DNA from: Paraburkholderia nodosa | Lineage (GTDB): Bacteria > Pseudomonadota > Gammaproteobacteria > Burkholderiales > Burkholderiaceae | Length of the DNA: 64,000 bases | Assembly: GCF_001718195.1 (NCBI RefSeq) | Contig: NZ_MCNV01000007.1 | Coordinates: 62,001-126,000 of the forward strand | Reading direction: 5' to 3' | Shown here: in pieces, positions 11,087-20,180 of the stretch | Position numbering within the stretch: position 1 is the stretch's first letter | Layout of the letters: each line of letters begins with the position of its first letter | Made by a program: the position numbers and the translations under genes | The notes under the pieces: generated by a model | What the model was told of the DNA's origin: nothing | Database searches by the model: none | The model's input: the letters and a program-made list of their open reading frames with translations, nothing else

Positions 11087-12094
11087 CTAGTGTGTTTCGG
11101 TGACTTTGTTCAGGTAACGCGGCTCGTCAGGATTGCGGCCGCGCGCGGCGGCAAGGCCCGCCGCCATCACGTAGAACGACAAAATGGCCGCGATGGGATC
11201 GAGTGCCGCGTCGGCAGCCGTTTCGAGCGGCAGCGCAGCGCCAGCCACGTCGGCGGGCGCCGCGAGCAGCACGCGCGCACCGCGCTTTTCCATGTCGCGG
11301 GCGAACTCGATCAGGCCCGCCTGCTCCGGCCCGCGCGGGGCGAACACGAGCAGCGGGTAATCGCGGTCGATCAGCTCCATCGGGCCGTGGCGCACCTCGG
11401 CGCTCGAAAACGCTTCGGCCTGAATGCCCGAGGTTTCCTTGAGCTTGAGCGCAGCCTCCTGCGCAACGGCGAGGCCCGGACCGCGGCCGATCACAATCAT
11501 CTGTTTCACGTCGCGCAATTCTTCGACGGCCTTCGACCAGTCGAGCGTGCCCGCGCGATCGAGCGCGTCGGGCAGCGCGCGCACGGCGTCGAGGAACGCG
11601 GCGTCGCGCTGCCAGAAGCCGACGAGTTGCGCCGACATCGCGAGCATCGCGATATAGCTCTTGGTGGCCGCCACGCTCAGCTCGGGACCGGCGAGCAGCG
11701 GCAGCTCCATGCCGGCGGCCTCGGCGAGCGGCGAGCCCGCGACGTTGACCATCGCCGCCGTCAGCGCGCCGGCTTCGCGCAGCGCCTTGATCGTCGCAAC
11801 CAGATCAGGACTCCTACCTGATTGGGAGAAAGCGAGGGCAAACTGGCTGCGCACACGTAAGGGCGCCTGCTGGAGCGTTGCGATCGACATCGGCAGCGTG
11901 GCGACCGGTATGCCGATGCGGCTCATGGTGAGCGCAGCGAAGTAGCTCGCCGCGTGGTCCGAACTGCCGCGCGCAACGGTGAGCGCGACATGGCGCGGTT
12001 CGGCCTCGAGCGCGCGGGCGAGCGCCTCGACGCGCGCGGTGTCCGCGAGTTGCGCGGCGACAACGCTGGCCGAGGCCAGCGCTTCCTTAAGCAT
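11087..12094 (-). CDS. SIS-domain glucosamine-6-phosphate deaminase-like protein (NagB-II type)
   Basis: A 335-residue protein with two sugar-isomerase (SIS) domains. Motifs include VARGSSDHAASYFAALT, ALAFSQSGRSPDLVATI, GIQAEAFSSAEVRHGPME and a C-terminal NPDEPRYLNKVTETH like that of GlmS. It lacks the glutaminase domain of GlmS. In this operon it most likely converts glucosamine-6-phosphate to fructose-6-phosphate plus ammonia, replacing the classic NagB. Its ATG lies inside the nagA stop region (ATGCTTAA, 8-nt overlap), indicating translational coupling. Glutamine-independent isomerase activity cannot be excluded. Confidence 0.88.
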   Translation of the reverse strand: MLKEALASASVVAAQLADTARVEALARALEAEPRHVALTVARGSSDHAASYFAALTMSRIGIPVATLPMSIATLQQAPLRVRSQFALAFSQSGRSPDLVATIKALREAGALTAAMVNVAGSPLAEAAGMELPLLAGPELSVAATKSYIAMLAMSAQLVGFWQRDAAFLDAVRALPDALDRAGTLDWSKAVEELRDVKQMIVIGRGPGLAVAQEAALKLKETSGIQAEAFSSAEVRHGPMELIDRDYPLLVFAPRGPEQAGLIEFARDMEKRGARVLLAAPADVAGAALPLETAADAALDPIAAILSFYVMAAGLAAARGRNPDEPRYLNKVTETH

Positions 12095-13190
12095 ATTCGA
12101 CAATCGATTCTCCTTCGACGTAGGTCGCGGTGAGCGCCAGCTCGCGATCGAACACGTTGACATCGGCCCATGCGCCGCGCGCGAGGCGGCCACGGTCTTC
12201 GATGCCGAGGTAATCGGCGGCATAGCGCGACAGGCGCGCGGACACGTCTGCGATCGGCAAGCCGATCGAGACGAGGTTGCGCAGCGCCTGGTCCATGGTG
12301 AGGGTGCTGCCCGCGAGCGTGCCGTCGGCGAGGCGCACGCCGCCAAGGCACTTCGTCACGTGCTGGCTACCGAGGCGGTATTCGCCGTCGGGCATGCCGG
12401 TGGCCGAGGTGCTGTCGGTCACCACATAAAGGCGCGGAATGGCGCGCAGCGCGGCGCGGATCGCGCCCGGATGCACGTGCAGCAGGTCGGGAATGATCTC
12501 CGCGTACTCGGCATGCGCGAGCGCCGCGCCGACTACGCCCGGGTTGCGATGGTGCAGCGGCGACATCGCGTTGAAAAGGTGCGTGAAGCCGCAGGCGCCG
12601 TGTTTGAGCGCGGCCACGGCGTCGTCGTAGGTCGCGAGCGAGTGGCCGATCTGCACGCGCACGCCGCGCGCCGCCATCTCGCCGATGATCTCGATATGGC
12701 CCGCGATCTCGGGCGCCACGGTCACCACGCGAATCGGCGCGATCGAGAGGTACTTGAGCACTTCGTCGAGCACCGCCGAAACGGCGGCGTCGGGCTGCGC
12801 GCCGAGCTTGCCCGGATTGATGTACGGCCCTTCGAGGTGCACGCCCAGCACGCGCGCGCCACCCACCGTACGGTTGCGCGTAACGTTGCCGAGGCCCGCG
12901 ACCACGTTCATCAGCTCGTCGCGCGGGGCGGTCATGGTGGTGGCGAGCAGGCTCGTGGTGCCGTAGCGGGCGTGGGTGCGCGCGATGGTTTCGATCGCGT
13001 CGCCGGCTTCCATCACGTCGGCGCCGCCGCCGCCGTGCACGTGCAGGTCGATGAAGCCCGGCAGGATGTAGGGCGCGTCGTTGTTCGCCGGATCGGTGGC
13101 CTCGCCCGTGATCGCGGTGATGCGTCCGTTCTCGAACGACAGCGTGCCGTGGATCCAGCCTTCAGGGGTGAGTATGTTTCCGCTCAGCAT
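12087..13190 (-). CDS. nagA: N-acetylglucosamine-6-phosphate deacetylase
   Basis: NagA removes acetate from GlcNAc-6-phosphate in the cytoplasm. The 367-residue amidohydrolase shows the metal-site motifs DLHVHGGGGADV, HLEGPYINP, IGHS and THLFNAM, and the VTDSTSATG block that contains the catalytic Asp. The start MLSGNILTPEGW fits family alignment; the longer frame to 13286 would run into the regulator gene. Its 3' end overlaps the SIS gene by 8 nt. It is the first enzyme gene after the GntR regulator. Confidence 0.95.
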   Translation of the reverse strand: MLSGNILTPEGWIHGTLSFENGRITAITGEATDPANNDAPYILPGFIDLHVHGGGGADVMEAGDAIETIARTHARYGTTSLLATTMTAPRDELMNVVAGLGNVTRNRTVGGARVLGVHLEGPYINPGKLGAQPDAAVSAVLDEVLKYLSIAPIRVVTVAPEIAGHIEIIGEMAARGVRVQIGHSLATYDDAVAALKHGACGFTHLFNAMSPLHHRNPGVVGAALAHAEYAEIIPDLLHVHPGAIRAALRAIPRLYVVTDSTSATGMPDGEYRLGSQHVTKCLGGVRLADGTLAGSTLTMDQALRNLVSIGLPIADVSARLSRYAADYLGIEDRGRLARGAWADVNVFDRELALTATYVEGESIVEYA

Positions 13191-13266
13191 GAGAGTTTTC
13201 CGATGAGGCGCATCGAAGCGCGGTAGGACGTTTCGGTGACGTGCATGAGAGAGACTGCGGCGGCGC

Positions 13267-14001
13267 TCACTGGCGCAGCTCCGCAACGAAGTCGTAATAG
13301 CCGTCGCGGCAATAGGTGTCGGTCAGCTCGATGGCGCGCTGATCGGCGCAAAAGCCCACGCGCGTGATGACGAGCAGCGCCGCGCGCGGCTCGACGCCCA
13401 TCAGCGCGGCGATTTCGCCCGTCGCGTTGACCGCGCGAAAGTGCTGCAGGGCGCGTACCACGGGCACGCGGTGCTGCTCGAGATACGCATACAGCGAGCC
13501 CTCGATGGCTTCCGGGTCGGGCACGATCGACACGGGCAGCGCCGAATGCTCGACGGCCATCACGGTGCCGTCGGCGCGGCGCAAGCGGCGCAGGCTCGCG
13601 ACCGAGGCGCCCGGAGAGAGGCCGAGCTGCACGATCTCCTCGCGGTGCGCGGGCCGGACCTCGCGCGCGAGCCACACCGAGTCGGGCGTGAAGCCGCGCT
13701 GTTCCATTTTCTTCGTGAAGCCCGTGAGGCGCGAAAGCGGGTCTTCCACGCGCGGCGTGATGAAGCTGCCCGCACCGCGTGCGCGCCGGATCAGCCCCTG
13801 CTCCACGAGCAGCTCGATCGCCTTGCGCGCGGTGATGCGCGACACGCCGATGGCGTCCGACAGCGTGCGCTCCGAAGGCAGCGCTTCGCCGGCCGACCAC
13901 ACGCCGCAGTGAATGGCCGTGGCAAGGTTGCGCGCCAGCTGCAGATAGAGCGGCGTCACATTGCGCGCATCGGGCATCAGGGCAGACCAACGGGTTTCCA
14001 T
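13267..14001 (-). CDS. GntR/HutC-family transcriptional regulator of the nag operon
   Basis: A 244-residue repressor. The N-terminal winged helix (LPSERTLSDAIGVSRITARKAIELLVEQ, seen in two conserved blocks at about residues 42-70) is followed by a UTRA ligand-binding domain (about 95-240). Its position at the head of the nag genes points to a NagR/NagQ-like regulator that senses GlcNAc-6-phosphate or GlcN-6-phosphate. nagA starts 77 nt downstream on the same strand. The operator is probably upstream in the 464-nt gap to metQ. The effector is inferred from family and context. Confidence 0.88.
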   Translation of the reverse strand: METRWSALMPDARNVTPLYLQLARNLATAIHCGVWSAGEALPSERTLSDAIGVSRITARKAIELLVEQGLIRRARGAGSFITPRVEDPLSRLTGFTKKMEQRGFTPDSVWLAREVRPAHREEIVQLGLSPGASVASLRRLRRADGTVMAVEHSALPVSIVPDPEAIEGSLYAYLEQHRVPVVRALQHFRAVNATGEIAALMGVEPRAALLVITRVGFCADQRAIELTDTYCRDGYYDFVAELRQ

Positions 14002-14104
14002 GGACTTGGCGCCAGCGGTGGGACGTTCGTGGGGGGCCGGACGGGCACGCTGCGTCGCAGTGCCGGTGGTGCAGATTGGTCCGGTGTGAAAGCGAGCCCA
14101 TTAT

Positions 14105-14124
14105 ATAACCACAATAAGACCAGT
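14105..14124. promoter_or_regulatory. Candidate operator upstream of the nag regulator
   Basis: On the minus strand this reads ACTGGTCTTATTGTGGTTAT, containing TGGTCTTAT and TGGTTATAT-like half sites in direct order. The TGGTCT core resembles GlcNAc GntR operators, but the symmetry is imperfect, so the call is tentative. The rest of the gap 14002-14465 shows only the metQ terminator. Confidence 0.3.
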
Positions 14125-14375
14125 CAACAGAGGCCATCGCGCCGCAGGTGATCTAAGAATATCGTTAAAAATCAATGCATTAAACGAATTCACAAGGCTC
14201 CAGCGGGGTGCAGTTCGACATCAGGATTTACCCTGGAGCGGTATCCTGGGGGCGCCACAATGGGACCAGGGTGGCATCAACAGGTTAGCTGACATAGGCC
14301 CACCGTAGTACCGCCGTAGGACCAGGATGCGACTGCAGCAGGATCCGTCGCGCAGACCGCGATCGTGCACGCGCA

Positions 14376-14407
14376 ATAAAAAACGCCGTGGCGGTCGCCA
14401 CGGCGTT
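14376..14407 (-). terminator. Rho-independent terminator of metQ
   Basis: AACGCCGTGGCG / CGCCACGGCGTT (14382-14393 and 14396-14407) is a 12-bp perfect stem. On the minus strand it is followed by TTTTTTATTG, immediately downstream of the metQ stop. Confidence 0.92.
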
Positions 14408-14465
14408 CGGGTCCTGCTGAGCTCCCGCGTCGATTGGACGCAGGCAGCCGCTGCTCGAAGGTCCC

Positions 14466-15278
14466 TTAGAACGACGGAACCATCGAGCCCTTGAACTCGT
14501 TCTTGATGAACTGGCGCACGTCTTCCGACTGGTACGCGGCGACCAGCTTTTTCACCCAAGGCTTGTCCTTGTCCTGGGTGCGAACGGCGATCAGGTTCGC
14601 GTACGGGCTGTGGATGTCCTCGATGGCGATCGCGTCTTTGGTCGGCTGCAGGCCGGCCGCGAGCGCGTAGTTCGTGTTGATCACGGCGGCGTCCACGTCG
14701 CCGAGCGCACGCGGAAGCTGCGCGGCGTCCAGTTCGACGAGCTTGATCTTCTTTCGGTTTTCGGCGAGGTCGAGCGGCGTCGCGTTGTTGCCGTTGACGC
14801 CCGCGCCAGCGCGCAGCTTGATCAGGCCCTTGCTTTGCAGGAGCAGCAGCGCGCGGTTTTCGTTCGACGGGTCATTCGGCACGGCGACCTTCGCGCCTTG
14901 CGGCAGATCGTTCAGCGATTTGAGCTTCTTCGAGTACACGCCGATGGGCGAGATGTACGTGAGGCCCGCGTTCACGAGCTTGTAGCCGCGCTGCTTGATC
15001 TGGCTGTCGAGATACGGGCCGGTCTGGAAGCTGTTGGCGTCGAGCTCGCCGGCGTCGAGCGCGGCGTTCGGCTGCACGTAGTCGTTGAATTCGACGACCT
15101 TGACGTTCAGGCCTTCGCGCTTGGCGACCTTCTGGACGACGGCCCAGACTTGCGCGTCCGGACCCGAAACGGTACCGACCTTGATGACCTGGTCGTCGGC
15201 GCGTGCGCCGAAGCTGGCTGCGAGCGTGGTGGCGGCGATGCCGGCGAGGAGTGCTTTAATCAGATTTCTGCGCTGCAT
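14466..15278 (-). CDS. metQ: MetQ/NlpA-family substrate-binding protein
   Basis: A 270-residue periplasmic binding protein of the methionine ABC transporter family. A Sec signal (about residues 1-27, ending SFGARADD) has no lipobox cysteine. The mature part carries family blocks VGTVSGPDAQVWAVVQKVAK, LDANSFQTGPYLD, KVAVPNDPSNENRALLLLQ and the final MVPSF. No ATPase or permease gene (metN, metI) is nearby, so this is an orphan binding protein that would have to work with a transporter encoded elsewhere. It has its own terminator, and palindromes lie upstream. Confidence 0.88.
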   Translation of the reverse strand: MQRRNLIKALLAGIAATTLAASFGARADDQVIKVGTVSGPDAQVWAVVQKVAKREGLNVKVVEFNDYVQPNAALDAGELDANSFQTGPYLDSQIKQRGYKLVNAGLTYISPIGVYSKKLKSLNDLPQGAKVAVPNDPSNENRALLLLQSKGLIKLRAGAGVNGNNATPLDLAENRKKIKLVELDAAQLPRALGDVDAAVINTNYALAAGLQPTKDAIAIEDIHSPYANLIAVRTQDKDKPWVKKLVAAYQSEDVRQFIKNEFKGSMVPSF

Positions 15279-15343
15279 GAAGACGATGTTCCTGCGTGGT
15301 TTTGGTATTGCTCCAGTTCCGTGGCGTTGAGCGCCATCTGCCG

Positions 15344-15407
15344 GACGATATAAATCGTCTCATATGGAACCGGTTGCGGGAAATAATGAATTCGCATACT
15401 GGTATGC
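15344..15407. promoter_or_regulatory. Two palindromes upstream of metQ
   Basis: GACGAT-ATAA-ATCGTC (15344-15359) and GCATAC-TG-GTATGC (15394-15407) are perfect short inverted repeats about 65 and 115 nt before the metQ start. They may be binding sites for a regulator; neither matches a regulator site I can name. Confidence 0.35.
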
Positions 15408-15469
15408 GCGCGCAGCCCTGAGGCGTGCGGCGCGCGTTCGCCTCTCGAGGCGAACACGCCGCGCTTCCC

Positions 15470-16111
15470 TTAGTCGGGATTCGAGCCGAGAAGGATCTTC
15501 AGATCGTGCAGCCAGGGCGTGACGCCCTGCCCGTCGCGCGCAAAGAGGCGCAGCTTGCCGGTCGTGTCGAACACGTAGCTCGCGGCGGTGTGATCCATCG
15601 TGTAGCTATCCGGCGTGTTGCCGGGCACCTTCGCGTAGTACACGCGGAAATCCTTCGCCACCTGCTTGAGCTGGTCCTCGTTGGCCGGGCGCAGCCCGAT
15701 GAAGGTCGGATTGAACGCGGCCGCGTACTGGCCCAGGATCTGCGGCGTGTCGCGTTCGGGGTCGACGGTGACGAACAGCACCTGCACGCGCTTCGCCGCA
15801 TCGGGCCCGAGCTGCTGGAGCGCCTGCGAAAGCTCGGCCATGGTGGTCGGGCAAACGTCCGGACAGTGCGTGTAGCCGAAGAACAGCACGACCACCTTGT
15901 CCTTGAAGTCGGCGAGCGTGCGCATCTTGCCGCTGGTGTCGGGCAACGCGAAGTCCTTGCCGAACTGGGTATTGCCGGTGATGTCGAGGTTCGAGAACGC
16001 GGGCGGCTGCTGGCCGCAGCCCTCGAGAACCAGCGTGCCGCCGAGTGCGCCTGCAGCGGCAAGCGCGACGACCGTGGCGCGCACGAAGCGCGCAAGCGTG
16101 CGGTGGGCCAT
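15470..16111 (-). CDS. SCO1/SenC-family copper chaperone for cytochrome oxidase
   Basis: A 213-residue thioredoxin-fold protein anchored by an N-terminal membrane segment (ATVVALAAAGALGGTLVL) just before a lipobox-like LEGC. The copper-binding CxxxC is in GYTHCPDVCPTTM (about residue 86), and the distal His lies in YTMDHTAASYVFD. SCO proteins deliver copper to or reduce the CuA centre of subunit II. It is the last gene of the oxidase biogenesis cluster, starting 4 nt after the ctaB stop. An ATG at 16135 is an alternative start, but MAHRT fits the signal better. Confidence 0.92.
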   Translation of the reverse strand: MAHRTLARFVRATVVALAAAGALGGTLVLEGCGQQPPAFSNLDITGNTQFGKDFALPDTSGKMRTLADFKDKVVVLFFGYTHCPDVCPTTMAELSQALQQLGPDAAKRVQVLFVTVDPERDTPQILGQYAAAFNPTFIGLRPANEDQLKQVAKDFRVYYAKVPGNTPDSYTMDHTAASYVFDTTGKLRLFARDGQGVTPWLHDLKILLGSNPD

Positions 16112-16115
16112 GTCG

Positions 16116-17021
16116 TTACGCCGCGATGAGCGCATGCACGTAATGGTCGACGAGCAACGCCATGAACAGCAACGAGAGGTAGACGATCGAATAGCGGAAA
16201 GTCTTGCGCGCCAGTGCGTCGGAATATTCGACGTAGATCTTCCACGCGTAGGCGAGGAATACGGCGCCGAGCAGCACGGCCGAAGCCAGATACAGCACGC
16301 CGCTCATGCCCGAGATGTACGGCATGAGCGTGACCGCGAACAGGATCACGGTGTAGAGCAGGATGTGCAGACGCGTGTACTTCTCGCCGTGCGTGTTGGG
16401 CAGCATCGGCAGGCCGGCGTTTTCGTAGTCCTTGCGGCGGTAGAGCGCGAGCGCCCAGAAGTGCGGCGGCGTCCACACGAAAATGATCAGCACGAGAATC
16501 CAGGCGTCGCCGGGCACGTGGCCCGTCACCGCGGCCCAGCCGAGTGCAGGCGGCATGGCGCCCGAGGCGCCGCCGATCACGATGTTCTGCGGCGTGGCCG
16601 GCTTGAGCAGCAGCGTGTAGATGATCGCGTAGCCGATGAAGGTCGCGACCGTGAGCCACATGGTGAGCGCATTGGTGAACGTGTACAGCACCCACATGCC
16701 CAGGCCGCCGATCACCGCCGAGAAGATCAGGATCTGCGTGCTCGTGATCTCGCCGCGCGCCGAAGGACGCCAGGCAGTCCGACGCATGCGCGCATCGACC
16801 TTTTGCTCGACGAGACAGTTGATCGCGAAGGCCGCACCGGCTGTGAGCCAGATGCCGACGGTGCCGCCGATCAGCTGCTTCCAGGGCACCATGCCGGGCA
16901 CGGCGAGGAACATGCCGATGACGGCGCAAAACACGGCGAGTTGCGTGACGCGCGGCTTGGTGAGCGCGAGATATTGGGAAATCCGGCTACCGGGCGTCTG
17001 GGATAGGGTTGTACTTTCCAT
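16116..17021 (-). CDS. ctaB: Protoheme IX farnesyltransferase (haem O synthase)
   Basis: This integral membrane prenyltransferase adds a farnesyl group to haem b to make haem O. The 301-residue protein has about nine membrane segments. The UbiA-family Asp-rich motif is split as [19 protein letters not shown], with a second conserved loop near [19 protein letters not shown] residues (here [18 protein letters not shown]). It sits between ctaA and sco in the same operon, 9 nt after ctaA. Also called cyoE. Confidence 0.95.
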   Translation of the reverse strand: MESTTLSQTPGSRISQYLALTKPRVTQLAVFCAVIGMFLAVPGMVPWKQLIGGTVGIWLTAGAAFAINCLVEQKVDARMRRTAWRPSARGEITSTQILIFSAVIGGLGMWVLYTFTNALTMWLTVATFIGYAIIYTLLLKPATPQNIVIGGASGAMPPALGWAAVTGHVPGDAWILVLIIFVWTPPHFWALALYRRKDYENAGLPMLPNTHGEKYTRLHILLYTVILFAVTLMPYISGMSGVLYLASAVLLGAVFLAYAWKIYVEYSDALARKTFRYSIVYLSLLFMALLVDHYVHALIAA

Positions 17022-17030
17022 AGGGCGGGA

Positions 17031-18140
17031 TCACACCGCAGCGGTGTCGCGCGCTGGGAGAACGGCGCGGCCGGGGCGGCTACAAGCAATTCGAAAGTTT
17101 AGCACGACGACCAAAAGCAGCAGGATCGCCGCGCCACCGTTGTGCGCCACTGCCACGGGCAGCGGCCACTGCAGCACGATGTTGGATAGCCCTGTCAGAA
17201 ATTGGATAAAGATCACGATCATGATCCAGTTTGCCGGGCGTCGCAGCGAGGCATAGCGTCGCAACTTGAGGGCGAACCATACCAGATAAGCGATCACGAC
17301 GAACGCGAAGGTGCGGTGCGTCCAGTGGATCGCGACTAGCGCGTCCTGCGTGATCACGTCGCCGTTGCCGTCCATGCCGAGCGCGCGCCACAGGTGGAAG
17401 CCGTGATGGAAATCCATCGGCGGAATCCACGCGCCGTTGCAGGTCGGGAAGTCGGTGCAGGCCAGCACCGCGTAGTTCGTGCTCACCCAGCCGCCCAGCG
17501 CGATCTGCAAAACGAGCAGCACGAGCGCCGCCAGCGCGGCCATGCGCCAGCGCGCGGCGTCCGGCTCGTACGCGGGCAGCGGCGTCATGCGCGCGGCGAG
17601 CCAGGCGAGCGAGCCGAGCAGCGTGAGGCCGAGCAGCAGGTGCGTCGTGACGATGATGGGTTGCAGCTTCATCGTCACCGTCCACGCGCCGAACACGCCC
17701 TGCACGAGGATCAGCCCGAGCAGCGCCGTGGGCCACCACGGCGACACATGCAGCGGCAGGCGCTTGATGCGCGCGCGCCAGGCAATCGCCATCTGCGCGA
17801 TGATCAGCACACCGATCGCCATGGCGAAATAGCGGTGGATCATCTCGATCCATGCCTTCGTCATGCTCACGGGGCCGCTCGGCATGGCCAGATGCGCCGC
17901 GGCAATCTGCACGTGCGCGATGAACGGCGACGACGTGCCGTAGCAGCCCGGCCAGTCAGGACAGCCGAGACCCGAGTCGGTCAGGCGCGTAAAGCCGCCG
18001 AACATCACGAGGTCGAGCGTCATGAACGTCGTGAGCCACACGAGCTTGCGAAACTTGTTGTCGTCGGCCTTGACCCAGACCCACGAGAGCGGCAGCAACG
18101 CGATGCACAGGCCGATCAGGCCCAGCTCCAGGATAAACAT
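17031..18140 (-). CDS. ctaA: Haem A synthase (COX15/CtaA family)
   Basis: CtaA oxidises the C8 methyl of haem O to give haem A for aa3 oxidases. The 369-residue protein has eight membrane segments. It shows GGFTRLTDSGLGCPDWPGC near residue 50, with the external Cys pair and acidic residue, and His ligands in helices such as WIEMIHRYFAM and IHWTHRTFAF. It precedes ctaB with a 9-nt gap and follows the SCO-like gene. Length and motifs are normal. Confidence 0.95.
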   Translation of the reverse strand: MFILELGLIGLCIALLPLSWVWVKADDNKFRKLVWLTTFMTLDLVMFGGFTRLTDSGLGCPDWPGCYGTSSPFIAHVQIAAAHLAMPSGPVSMTKAWIEMIHRYFAMAIGVLIIAQMAIAWRARIKRLPLHVSPWWPTALLGLILVQGVFGAWTVTMKLQPIIVTTHLLLGLTLLGSLAWLAARMTPLPAYEPDAARWRMAALAALVLLVLQIALGGWVSTNYAVLACTDFPTCNGAWIPPMDFHHGFHLWRALGMDGNGDVITQDALVAIHWTHRTFAFVVIAYLVWFALKLRRYASLRRPANWIMIVIFIQFLTGLSNIVLQWPLPVAVAHNGGAAILLLLVVVLNFRIACSRPGRAVLPARDTAAV

Positions 18141-18178
18141 CTCTCTTACTCTTCTCTGTCAGACTCGCGCTGCGCACC

Positions 18179-18832
18179 TTAACCGATGCGGGACCACTTG
18201 AGCAGTTTAGTGACGTCTTGTTTGATTTTCGACGGATCGGCTTGCGCCGGGAATCGCATCATCAGGTTGCCGTTCGGATCGACCAGATAGATGTGGTCGG
18301 TGTCGTTCGTCGTCTGCGTCGCGGGCAGCCACGCCGCGACGGCGACCGGATCGGCGCGCAACACGCGCGTGTCCGCGTAGGCGCCCTTCACTTTCGCGGG
18401 GACGCTCGTGTCGTCGGTGCGCAGCCAGACCGTGACGATGCGCTCGCGCTCCTGGCCCTGCGTCGCGCGCACCTGGCGCATGAAATAGAGCTTCGTGGCG
18501 CAGGCTTCGTCGCAGGCGCCGCCATTCACCGAGATCATCAGCCAGCGGCCCTTGAGCGAGGCGAGCGGCACTTCATGGCCGTCGTCGCCCGTCACCATGA
18601 GCGCGCCGGGAATGGGCCGCTGCGGCTCGATGAGCGTGCCATAGCTCGTCGAGCCGCCCTTCGGCTTGATCACGTAGTACGAGAAGTACGAAATCGCGAT
18701 CGGCGCGCCGCAGATGAGCATGATGATGAGCAGCGTCCAGCGGCCACGCCGCTTCGCGTGATTCTGCGCGGACGTGGCGGCCGGCTGTGCGGCTTGTCTG
18801 GCCTGGGCGGAACGGGGGGATTGCGTCGACAC
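18179..18832 (-). CDS. SCO-like membrane-anchored thioredoxin-fold protein with CxxxC
   Basis: A 217-residue protein: a disordered Ala/Gln/Ser N-terminus, one membrane segment (about residues 32-55, WTLLIIMLICGAPIAISYFS), then a thioredoxin-like domain (LASLKGRWLMISVNGGACDEACATKLYFMRQVR). The CDEAC pair matches the SCO CxxxC spacing. The end has HIYLVDPNGNLMMRFP, like the SCO family, but no obvious distal His. It lies between SURF1 and ctaA. The likely role is a copper or thiol step of oxidase assembly; this is inferred from context and motif. Confidence 0.8.
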   Translation of the reverse strand: MSTQSPRSAQARQAAQPAATSAQNHAKRRGRWTLLIIMLICGAPIAISYFSYYVIKPKGGSTSYGTLIEPQRPIPGALMVTGDDGHEVPLASLKGRWLMISVNGGACDEACATKLYFMRQVRATQGQERERIVTVWLRTDDTSVPAKVKGAYADTRVLRADPVAVAAWLPATQTTNDTDHIYLVDPNGNLMMRFPAQADPSKIKQDVTKLLKWSRIG

Positions 18833-18936
18833 TCTCGTGGAACCTCGCTTCTGTCGCTTTCAGTTGTCCATGTGCTGCACGCGCAGCGCCATTGTCCGGA
18901 TCATGTCGGGATCGAATCGATTCGTCCGACGGATCA

Positions 18937-19731
18937 TCAGGCGTCCTTCGCGCTGCCTGCGTCTTGCCCTGCGGGCTCTTCGGCGTGCCGCCCGGCTTCG
19001 CCTTCGGTGCGCGCTTTTGTCGCAGCGCTTTTCGCAGCTTTACGGGCCGCAAACAGACCGAAACCGAGGGCCGCGAGCGCCATGCCCCACCACTGGAGCA
19101 TGTAGCCGTAGTTGCGCTCGACATCGGTATCCGGCACCGGCCAGTCGCGCACGAGCCCGTCCTTGAAGGCCGGCACGAAGCCGGTTTGCTGGATCACGAA
19201 CGATTGCAGCGGCAACCCGGTTTCCGCTGCGTAGGAAGCGACGCCGAGATTCTGCCGTATCTTCTGATGCGCTGCAGAGCCACCCGCACCGAGTTCGAAC
19301 GCACGCGAGGCGTTTGCGCGCGCAATGCCTTCGACTACGACCGGCCCAGGCGGCGTGACATAGGGCGCGATCGCGGTGCGGTCCGCGACGTTGCGCGGCA
19401 GCCAGCCGCGATTGACCAGCACGTAGCCGCCGCCTTCGAGTTTAAGCGGCATCACGACATAAAAACCCGGCTGGTCGTTATACGGACGATTGTCGAGATA
19501 CACCACGCGCTCGGCCAGGAAGGTGCCCGTCGCCCGCACGCGATGGAACTCGATGTCCTTCAGCGGGAGCGGCGCGGCGCCCACTGGTTGCGGCGCAGAC
19601 GATTCGTACTGCGTGATTTGCGCCTGCAGCGCCTCCTTCTGATGCGCGCGGTCGCGCTGCCAGAAGCCGAGCCGGATCGTCACGGCCATCACGATCAGGA
19701 TGAGCAGCGTGGGGACGAGCCGGATTTTCAT
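18937..19731 (-). CDS. SURF1-family cytochrome oxidase assembly protein
   Basis: A 264-residue SURF1/Shy1 homologue. Membrane segments lie at each end (LVPTLLILIVMAVTIRLGFWQ at the N-terminus and NYGYMLQWWGMALAALGFGL near residue 215), with a periplasmic domain between (YLDNRPYNDQPGFYVVMPL, VNRGWLPRN). SURF1 helps insert haem a into subunit I. The C-terminal tail is basic and Ala-rich. It diverges from the small twin-TM gene on the plus strand and is followed by the SCO-like gene. Confidence 0.92.
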   Translation of the reverse strand: MKIRLVPTLLILIVMAVTIRLGFWQRDRAHQKEALQAQITQYESSAPQPVGAAPLPLKDIEFHRVRATGTFLAERVVYLDNRPYNDQPGFYVVMPLKLEGGGYVLVNRGWLPRNVADRTAIAPYVTPPGPVVVEGIARANASRAFELGAGGSAAHQKIRQNLGVASYAAETGLPLQSFVIQQTGFVPAFKDGLVRDWPVPDTDVERNYGYMLQWWGMALAALGFGLFAARKAAKSAATKARTEGEAGRHAEEPAGQDAGSAKDA

Positions 19732-19815
19732 TGGGCACGTCCGATGCGTGAGATACCGGTGATCGAACCCCGCGCCACGCAGCGTGGTGCGATAATGAGA
19801 CAGACGTTTTCAGGC

Positions 19816-20046
19816 ATGCCAAATTCCGTGAACTTCATGCACATACTCGTCCCCGTTGCGTTCGCGCTGATCATCGCGAGCATGATCTCCGCGCTCTACT
19901 TCATGATGCACGACCGGGGCCGCACCAAGCGGATGGTCTGGTCGCTCGCCACGCGCGTGGGCCTTTCCATCTCGCTCTTTCTGTTCATCCTGTTCGCGCA
20001 CTGGATGGGCTGGATTCAGTCCACCGGGATTCCCTACGGTCGCTGA
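19816..20046 (+). CDS. Twin transmembrane protein (DUF2909-like)
   Basis: A 76-residue protein with two membrane helices (about residues 9-30 and 48-66) joined by a basic loop MHDRGRTKRM. It ends WIQSTGIPYGR. This is the layout of the DUF2909 twin-TM proteins found in cytochrome c oxidase clusters. It is the only plus-strand gene in the cluster, lying between ctaE and SURF1. An ATG at 19837 is an alternative start. The function is unknown; association with oxidase assembly is inferred from position. Confidence 0.8.
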   Translation: MPNSVNFMHILVPVAFALIIASMISALYFMMHDRGRTKRMVWSLATRVGLSISLFLFILFAHWMGWIQSTGIPYGR

Positions 20047-20097
20047 GCACCGCTGACCGTCACCGAACACCGCCGCGCAAACCGCATTCCGGAAAAC

Positions 20098-20138
20098 ACA
20101 AGGCGCCGCGCCGACGAGGTCGGGGGGCGCCTTGTTTC
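20098..20138. terminator. Terminator between the twin-TM gene and ctaE
   Basis: ACAAGGCGCC / GGCGCCTTGT (20098-20107 and 20126-20135) is followed by TTCG on the plus strand and TTTTCC on the minus strand. It can end both converging transcripts. Confidence 0.75.
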
Positions 20139-20180
20139 GTTCCCGGCTCGCGCGCCGCGGCCTGCGCGGCGCACCCCGCA

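Noticed and set aside
8465..11821. A 1118-codon plus-strand frame opposite the EIIA-HPr-EI and SIS genes.
   Set aside because: It is an antisense shadow; the minus strand carries complete phosphotransfer motifs and overlapping operon structure.
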